DNA of 64,000 nucleotides. Origin: Glebionis coronaria (lineage: Eukaryota > Streptophyta > Magnoliopsida > Asterales > Asteraceae). Numbering within the stretch: the first letter of the stretch is position 1; every line of letters begins with the position of its first letter. The notes beneath the pieces were generated by a model that worked only from the letters and a program-made list of their open reading frames with translations, did no database searches and was not told where the DNA came from. Below, piece after piece: positions 56,831-64,000 of this stretch. The DNA lies in the NCBI GenBank assembly GCA_025667525.1, contig CM046882.1, forward strand, positions 26,067,394 through 26,131,393, written 5' to 3'. The translations under genes were made by a program, and so were the position numbers.

Positions 56831-59800
56831 ATGGCTGATTCGGTGAAAGATATCACGACGAAGTTTGGAAAGTTAGACAAGTTTGAGGGCACTGATTTCA
56901 GGCGCTGGCAGAAGAAGATGCATTTCCTTCTCACTACTTTGAAGGTTGTGTATGTTCTGAGTGCCCCTATGCCAGAAATTATTGAAGAGGAGACACTGGA
57001 ACAGACAAGGAGGTGATGCAAGTGGGAGAATGATGATTACATATGTCGTGGGCAAATCTTGAACGGTATGTCTGATGCTTTATTTGATGTATACCAAAAC
57101 GTGGAATTGGCGAAGGAGTTATGGAATCAACTTGAGTCAAAATACATGGCTGAAGATTCTTCTAGTAAGAAGTTTCTTGTTAGTAATTTTAACAATTACA
57201 TAATGGTTGGTTCAAGGTCTATGATGAAACAATATCACGAACTCCTTCGAATTCCGGGACAATACACCCAACATGGTTTGCACATGGACGAGTCTATCTT
57301 GGTGTCTAGTATCATAGACAAACTTCCACCATCATGGAAGGATTTTAAACACATGTTAAAACACAACAAAGAAGAGTTGTCTCTTGTATAACTTGGCAGC
57401 CACTTTCGTATAAGGAAACTCTAAGGATGGAAGACAGTGACAAAGGCAAGGGCAAGGAAATTGCTGGATCATCTTCTGTGAATATGGTTGAAGATGATAA
57501 GAACAAAAAAAACAACAAAAAATCCAAGGGAAACAAAAGGAAGCTTAATGATAATAAGAACGATTCCAACAACAAAAATCCAAAGGGGGGGGGGGGGGGG
57601 TTGTTGGAAGTGTGGCAAACCTGGTCATTTTAAGAGGGATTGCCAGAGTAAGGGGAACAATGGTTCAAGCGGTTCTGGATCGGAACAAGTGTCTAAGGAC
57701 CCAACTCCACAACAAGGTCTGATTATTGATCATGTAAATTTTGATCATGTTATAATTCCTGTTACTAATTATATATCACATATTTCTGAAATATGTTATG
57801 TACAGGATGATGAAATCGCTTGGTGGATTGACTCGGGTGCAACTTGTCATGCATGTAAGGATCGTTGCTGGTTTGATACCTTTCATCCAGTAGATGATGG
57901 ATCCGTTCTCCATGTGGGCGACGAGTCAACCAAACCAATACTTGGACGTGGAAATGTTGTAATTAAATTCAGTTCTGGAAAAACAATTACTTTGTTTAAT
58001 GTTCTGTATGTACCGGGGCTTAGAAAGAACTTAATGTCCGACCCTGTGTTGAATAAGTGTGGCTACAAGTAGGTCTATGAATATTGTAAGTATATCTTAT
58101 CAAGACATGGTGTATTTATTGGTTTCGGATATTATAATAATGGCATGTTTATGTTAAATCTTAATAAAGTTCCTAATAGCATTAATTCTATTTGTATGGC
58201 TTATTCCCATATTGTTGATTCAAAATTATGGCATGCTCGTCTAGGACACGTTCATTATAAACTCTTGCATGATATGTATAAAGATAGTCTAATACCTTTC
58301 TTTCACATGAACTTGGAAAAATGTAATACTTGCATGTTAACAAACATCACTAGACAACCTTTTAGATATATAAAAAGGAATTCTGAATTGCTAGAAATGA
58401 TACATAGTGATCTATGTGATTTCCATGCAACCCCGTCAATAGGAAACAAGAAATTTGTTGTTACATATATAGATGATGCCTCTATATTTTGTTACGTTTA
58501 TCTATTGCATGCTAAAGATGAAGCCTTAGATAAATTTAAAATCAATAAAACTAAGGTAGAATTACATTAAAATAGTTTAATTAAAACTTTACGCACAGAT
58601 AGAGGTGGTGAATATTATGATCCTAGTTATTTCCAGTATGTAGGAATCATTCATCAAACTACGGCTCTTTATACACCACAACAAAAAGGTGAGTCCGAAA
58701 GGAAAAATAGAGCTTTAAAGGAAATGGTCAACTCCATGTTATCCTACTCCGGTTTGAGTGAATGATTTTGGGGGAGGCCATGTTAACGGCTTGTTATTTG
58801 TTGAACAGGGTTCCAAACAAAACTAACAAGATCACCCCGTACGAATATAAGAAACGGACTAACTTGTCTTATTTGCGAGTTTGGGGCTCTCGGGCAATCG
58901 TAAGACTTTCGGAACCCAAAAAGAAAAACTTGGGTGAAAAGGGTATTGATTGCATCTTCATTATATGGTGAGCATCCCAAGGCATATAGGTTTTATATTA
59001 TTGAACCTAATGATTATATATCTGTTAATTCAATTATAGAATCAAGAGATGCAATATTTGATGAGAATCGTTTCTCCTCGATACCTAGACCAAAGGACAT
59101 ACCATCTAGCTCTAATGGAACTCGGTGTGGAGAGTTAGAAAGTGATCCTACAAATGAAAACCCTGAACCCCGGAGAAGTAAAAGAGCTCGGGTAGCTAAA
59201 TCATATGGCTCTGATTTTCAACTATTCTTAGTTGAGGGATCAAGAGATGAAATTGGAACTCAATATTCTTACTGTTACAGTATAGTAGAGGATCCAAAGA
59301 CTTTTGATGAAGCTATGAATTCCCGAGATGTTGCTTTCTAGAAAGAAGCTGTAGATGATAAAATAGGATCAATAATGGAAAATAATACATGGCTCTTATC
59401 AGATCTGCCACCTGGTTGTAAACCTTTAAGGTGCAAATGGATCTTCAAAAGGAAGATGAAAGTTGATGGAACAATTGAAAAATTTAAGGCTCGATTGGTG
59501 ATCCAAGGCTTTAGACAGAAAGAAGGGATTGATTATTTCGATACCTATGAACCTGTTGCTTGTATCTCTACTATTAGATTCTTGATAGCTTTAGCAGCTA
59601 CACACAATCTAGTGATCCATCAAATGGATGTCAAAACAGCATTTTTAAATGGTGATTTGTAGGAGGAAATATAAATGAAGCAACCAGAAGGATTAGTTAT
59701 GCCAGGTAATGAGCATAAAGTGTGTAAGTTAATTAAATCGTTGTATAGACTCAAACAAGCAACTAAACAGTGGCATTATAAGTTTGATGAGGTTATTTTG

Positions 59801-60831
59801 TCAAATGGATTTGTGTTGAATCAACAAGACAAATGCGTATACTGCAAATTTGATGAAACTAGTAAATGAGTCATCATCTGCTTGTATGTTGATACAATGT
59901 TGATTTTTGGCACTGACCAAAATCAAGTTGATAAAAATAAAGAGTTTTCGTCCTCAAACTTCTTTATGAAGGATATGGGGGAGGCGGATGTGATTCTTGG
60001 AATTAGAATCAAGCGAGACACCAAGGGTCTTGTGATTATACAATCTCAGTACATTGAGAAAATTCTTAAGAAGTTTAATTGTGAAGATTGTGGTCCGATT
60101 AGTACTTCCTTGGAAGCAGGTTTGAGACTAATGCCTCATAAGGGTAAACCTGTGAATCAACTTGAATATTCGAGGGCTATTGGATGCTTGATGTATGCTA
60201 TGACAAGAACAAGGCCAGGTATTGCTTATGTTGTAAGAAGATTAAGCAGATTTACTAGTAATCCTAGTAATCATTATTGGGAAGCAATAATTAGAGTATT
60301 CAGGTACTTGAAAAAGACAATGGATTATGGTTTGTCTTATGTCGGATTTTCCTCGGTTATTGTAGGATATTCTGATGCAAGTTGGATAACTAATAGTGAA
60401 GATCATACTTCTACTACTGGTTGGGTATTCTTGCTAGGTGGAGGTGCCATTTCATGGGCTTCTAAGAGCAAACTTGCATTACTGATTCGATAATGGAAAG
60501 TGAATTTGTAGCTTTAGCTGCTGCAGGAAAGGAAGCATAATGGTTAAGGAATCTTATTTATGAGATTCCTTTGTGGCCAAAACCAATCTCTCCTATTTCT
60601 ATGCATTGTGATAGTGCTGCAACTTTGGCTAAGGCATATAGCCAAATTTACAATGGTAAGTCAAGACACTTAGGTGTTAGACATAGCATGGTTCGTGAGT
60701 TAATCATGAATGGAGTGATTTATGTGGATTTTGTTCGTTCTCAACAAAATTGGGTGGATCACTTGACAAAAGGATTAGCTAGAGACTTAGTGTACACGTC
60801 AGCTATTGGGATGGTTCTAAAGTCCATTTAA
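56831..60831 (+). pseudogene. Copia-3 Gag-Pol pseudogene
   Basis: ATG 56831 (MADSVKDITTKFGKLD). Recognisable in order: Gag (FRRWQKKMHFLLTTL, SKYMAEDSSSKKFLVSNFN); zinc knuckle CWKCGKPGHFKRDC directly after a run of 16 G; protease WIDSGATCH; integrase with WHARLGH, RTDRGGEYY and ESERKNR; RT with CKWIFKRKMK, DVKTAFLNG and YVDT (the second catalytic Asp lost, near 59887); RNase H YSDASW and MHCDSAATLA. Stops include 57014-57016, 57389-57391, 58070-58072, 58568-58570, 58763-58765, 59339-59341, 59660-59662 and 59867-59869, with frame changes near 57400, 57600, 58960 and 60490. It is the most decayed copia in the window. Confidence 0.9.
57585..57600 (+). repeat. G16 homopolymer before the zinc knuckle
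   Basis: Sixteen consecutive G. Coding on the two sides is in different frames, so the run has slipped, or the assembly is wrong here. Confidence 0.8.
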
Positions 60832-61333
60832 ATCTCTAATTGTGAGATACCCAATTCCCTTCTAATACAACGTTAGAAGCTGAATTTAATGTGGAAAGCT
60901 TACAATTAAATATTGGAACACATCATAACATCCCAAGGTATGGGGTTAGGTTGAAGTTTAACTTCTTAATAGTTCTTTTCAAATTGCATTGAAGGTGCAA
61001 GACTAAAAGGACTACCTACATAAGCATGGATTGTCGCCGCTTCAAGAAGCTAGGACTTGGCTTTTATATGCTCATGAAGGATATGGACACATGGCTTTGT
61101 AATAGTGTCAAGTATTTGTACATTAGAAACTTATAGAAACGTATGTGTATATTATCTTCGAGTATTCAAACGAGTTGATGGGTTCAATCTGTGGGACACC
61201 CAAATTCACGAATATTTGAATGCGTAATATACTAAGTGAAAATTCAATCATTACGACATTTTCATTTATGCATGAGTTTGGTTAGTTTTATTCATTTTGG
61301 TATGTTAAGGATTACACTAAAACGGGGGAGGAC

Positions 61334-61917
61334 TGTTGGTGATTTTAGTCTCATCACATATATTTTGTGTAATTGTGATATACTTGAGATCAAGGGCTTA
61401 ATCAAGTATAGAAGACAGACGAGTGAGGAGAGTGTGGAGTGCACGCTCGTTCTAGCTAACTTGATGCCGTCACGAAAAATTACGGGGGTCAAGGGGCAGA
61501 GCCACTTGCTGGGCCCCCGCTAACCTTGGGTCGCGCTGGGGCCACGATTTTTAGCAAATTGTATTTACAGTTGCTATATGAAATTTGGTTTTTCCCTTTC
61601 CCAACATATATAATATTTTGTGAGAAGTCATGTCCTTTCCCTGCAACAGTTATTAAACCAATTGTAACTGTCATTTGGTTTGGTTTATAGAAACAGAAAT
61701 ATTGATCTCTTCCAGATAGAACAGACACAACGATTTTCTGTGTATTGCTTAGATCTCTCGTGCCTTAGAGACTAAGAGTGATTCTATGTCTTATCCAATT
61801 GAGGATTTCGTGATACCCGAGGCATATAGGGTCGAAATAGTTCAATCTGAAAGTGATCTCTACACGATTCAGAGAAAATATCAGGATTGTTGATTATTAC
61901 CACCCACAAAACTAACA
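61334..61917 (+). repeat. Copia-3 3' LTR (584 bp)
   Basis: Starts TGTTGGTGATTTTAG, ends ACAAAACTAACA. The segment matching the complementary pair reads GAAATAGTTCAATCT (61834 region), with two mismatches to the post-LTR copy. Confidence 0.9.
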
Positions 61918-61925
61918 TTACTTAG

Positions 61926-62058
61926 GGTTACAAAGAAGCTTCTATCATTCCTGTTTTAGATGAATGAATTTCTATTGATGGAAAACCCGTTTACCAATTT
62001 GATCTTCACAAGATTATCAAACAGCTTCGTAAATTAGACGCTACAAACACGCTCTTCG
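61926..62058 (+). pseudogene. PPR-like exon fragment, damaged
   Basis: After a candidate splice acceptor (TTACTTAG at 61918-61925) the frame reads GYKEASIIPVLDE, a stop, then ISIDGKPVYQFDLHKIIKQL and RKL, and after a one-base shift RRYKHALR. This resembles the region before the first repeats of plant P-class pentatricopeptide proteins (VPVLDQW...LRKYRR..HAL pattern), which bind organellar RNA. The expected Trp is TGA and there is one frameshift, so it is dead. A GT at 62059 could be a donor. Only one exon-sized fragment is present; upstream sequence is replaced by Copia-3. Identification rests on about 40 residues by memory. Confidence 0.5.
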
Positions 62059-62252
62059 GTTTCATTTCTATTTCTTCTCTGTTTATATATCATTTTCGAT
62101 TTATCTTTTTATTTGGATTTGAATCCTTGACCTCTACTTTGGAAGGCTGGTATTCTTATTTTTGGGTCCACCCCTTGTGGTTATGATATGGCCTTGTTGT
62201 GGAAGTGAGTGAGGGGTAGTCGTAGGAAGCATAAATATTTTGTTCTCTATTT
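62059..62252. other. Non-coding between PPR-like fragment and RTE
   Basis: T-rich, no recognisable repeat ends. The 5' end of the RTE insertion lies somewhere here but no duplication was found. Confidence 0.4.
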
Positions 62253-63243
62253 GTCGACGGCTCGAGGAATAGAGCTGAAGCGCTGTTTTTTGACGGATCG
62301 AGGAGAAGGGGTAGACCAAAACTTACATATAAGATAGACTTAAGCAGGACATGAAAGAGCTTCTCTTTTTCGAGGACATGACCTCTGATAGGAACGTGTG
62401 GAGAGAGAGAACTAGGAATAGCGGGTGAGAGATATTAGGTCTGTTAGAGCTTTATGTTTTTGTCCCTCGTAGTGTTTTAGGTTTTTTTGTCTCTTAGCTA
62501 CTCTACTCCCCTTTCTTTTCAACTATGCCTTTAGGTCTGCCCCGTAAGCTGATGCTTAGGTTAGTTTTGCTTTAGGCGTTTAGGAGCCCCCTTTCTCTAC
62601 TTTTTGCTTTGCCGTTAGATTTAGCTTCTTTTCGCTTTCTCCTTTGAGGTTTTTCCTTTAGGTTTTTAGACTCCGCTTTCTATTTAGTCTTGGTTTTAGT
62701 TTTTGTCTTTAGCCCAATATCTCCCCCTCTGTTTTCCGTGTGCTGCCTTTATGTGCTCCTGTCGTTAGCGATCTCGCTTTTTGCTTTGTTGTGCTTTCTT
62801 GAGGTTTGGTTCTTTTATGTTCCCCATTTTGTCTTTTGTATGTGTTACTTGAGGCTTATGCTCCTTTGTGTGTATGTTTGCTTTATTATATTTGTTTTAA
62901 GTGTGTATGGTTGTTTGTTTGCGCATATTGCTTGGTTGCCCTTTATGCGTTTTCTCTTTATCTTATATGTGCTTATCTTTTGCCCTGTGCCCGTTTGGTG
63001 GTGTTTTTTCTTCTTTTTGCCTCTTGTATGCTTGCTTTCTGTTTTATGGTTGGGTTGATTTTGCTTTTGCCTTGTTTTCGTTCTCTTTTCTCGAGCTACA
63101 CCCTTATGCACTCGTACACTGGCTGGAGATCTCCTAGAAGCAGTCTTTTTACTTTCGGGTTTATCCTGGAGGTAGGGGTAGGATGTGTCTGAATTTCACC
63201 TCCCCATAGCTCGCTCCGACGAGATCGGGTATGTTGTTGTTGT
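62253..63243 (+). mobile_element. RTE-type LINE, 5'-truncated 3' end
   Basis: 62253-62428 encodes the end of an RTE-like ORF: DGSRRRGRPKLTYKIDL, then after a frameshift LKQDMKELLFFEDMTSDRN and VWRERTRNSG ending at TGA 62426-62428. The 3' untranslated region is about 800 bp and strikingly pyrimidine-rich. It ends in the family's typical GAGATCGGGTATGTTGTTGT tail. The long open frames seen here on both strands (62690-63192) are products of the T/C-rich composition, not genes. The RT and endonuclease domains are missing, as expected for 5' truncation during target-primed insertion. Confidence 0.75.
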
Positions 63244-64000
63244 ATTTGCCTAATTTCTATTACTGCCATCTAATCAATTTCTTTGAATTTGTAGTTGTCG
63301 AACAATAAATTGTTGAACTTTGATTGTTATATGTACCATAAGACAAAAGCAATTAATATGAGTGACATTCCATTAAACACTTCAAATATGTGCTAACTAG
63401 GTGCTTTACTTTTAAGTTTTAACCATTTCCCAAAAGGTTTGCCTATATGACAAATTGCTCATATAGTATTAATTCATGGGTTGGCCTAACAGATGCAATA
63501 ACGGTTCCATTCTTGCAAGATATTTCCCATCTTTCTAACTTCCCATCTTTCTAGTGGTTCATGTTTCTTAGTGGTTCATGTTTCTAACTTCCCATTCTTG
63601 CAAGATTAATTCATGAGAATGGACCAAATGCTTTTTAGTGGTTCATGTTTGCAACTTTTGATAGCATCAATCTTCAAAACGATATTTCATTATTAAGCAT
63701 TTTAGTTGATTCAAAAATGAAAGTCTAAGTGGTGCAAGTTTGCAACTATTGGCAACAAAAGCATTCTTGTTACTCACAAATTTCTTAGATCCAGAATCAC
63801 CATTGTCGCCCTCGATAATGATGATATCTCATCGGTAGCAAAACGTACTAATATGTACAATAACATATATAAATAATGCATAAAACATTTGTTGATCTTT
63901 AAATTAAAACCTTCTGATGACAGTTTGAACTTTGAACCATATATATTTCAATTCCGGTGACACAAGATCACATACGCTGTTAGTATATCGATTCTCTAGA
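63244..64000. other. Unassigned tail of window with short local repeats
   Basis: AGTGGTTCATGTTT recurs near 63552, 63573 and 63638, with CTTCCCATCTTTCTA and CTTGCAAGAT also repeated nearby (63516-63610). No gene or element ends recognised. Confidence 0.4.

Larger units (their letters stand above)
56208..61917 (+). mobile_element. Copia-3: complete but strongly decayed Ty1/copia element
   Basis: LTRs 56208-56802 and 61334-61917, duplication TTACT at 56203-56207 and 61918-61922. The first base pair of the left LTR is TT where the right has TG. Polypurine tract AACGGGGGAGGAC precedes the right LTR. No TGGTATCAGAGC primer site follows the left LTR; instead there is a sequence complementary to the LTR itself. 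The coding region has many stops and frameshifts. Confidence 0.9.

Noticed and set aside
62690..63192. Cys/Phe/Leu-rich frames that look like membrane proteins
   Set aside because: They arise from T-rich RTE 3' untranslated sequence; overlapping frames in several phases share the same bias.

Overview
This is repeat-dominated plant nuclear DNA. Nearly every recognisable coding block belongs to a plant transposable element: Ty3/gypsy, Athila/Tat-like, Ty1/copia, L1-type and RTE-type LINEs, CACTA and PIF/Harbinger. LINE reverse transcriptase, CACTA-borne GRF finger and copia Gag wording most resembles elements I know from Asteraceae, so a composite-family host is my best inference (about 0.7); no database was searched. 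No intact host gene is visible. The only host-gene trace is a short, damaged PPR-like exon at 61926-62058.

Layout, left to right. 1-3781: decayed 3' end of a gypsy element with a 3.0-kb LTR. 3782-15150: an L1-type LINE pseudogene split by a complete Athila-like element (Ath-1, 5932-14865, target duplication TACCC) that carries Gag-protease but no reverse transcriptase. 15318-23009: a second gag-only element (Ath-2, duplication CATAT). 23010-29174: AT-rich DNA, a recent 1.74-kb tandem duplication and a 1-kb foldback. 29175-32672: complete deleted CACTA-1 (duplication ATA). 33370-35227: complete Harbinger with one transposase frame broken by two stops (duplication TTA). 35292-43261: Copia-1 (duplication TTTTC). 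43262-46151: unassigned. 46152-52354: young Copia-2 (374-bp LTRs, duplication ACTAT). 52552-55147: CACTA-2, inverted relative to CACTA-1 and truncated. 56208-61917: degenerate Copia-3 (duplication TTACT), inserted just upstream of the PPR-like exon. 62253-63243: 3' end of an RTE LINE. 63244-64000: nothing recognised.

How the parts relate. Ath-1 and Ath-2 lack pol and would need an autonomous partner; both keep a tRNA-type primer site, LTR promoters, a conserved 24-bp block and repeated hairpin plus polypurine modules. The two CACTA copies share palindromic subterminal sites, a GRF-finger gene, a 14-bp-period array of E2F-like sites upstream of that gene, and a 41-bp minisatellite of very different copy number. 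These non-coding architectures, rather than the proteins, are the most unusual content. All coordinates come from reading by eye; element ends supported by target duplications are the most secure.
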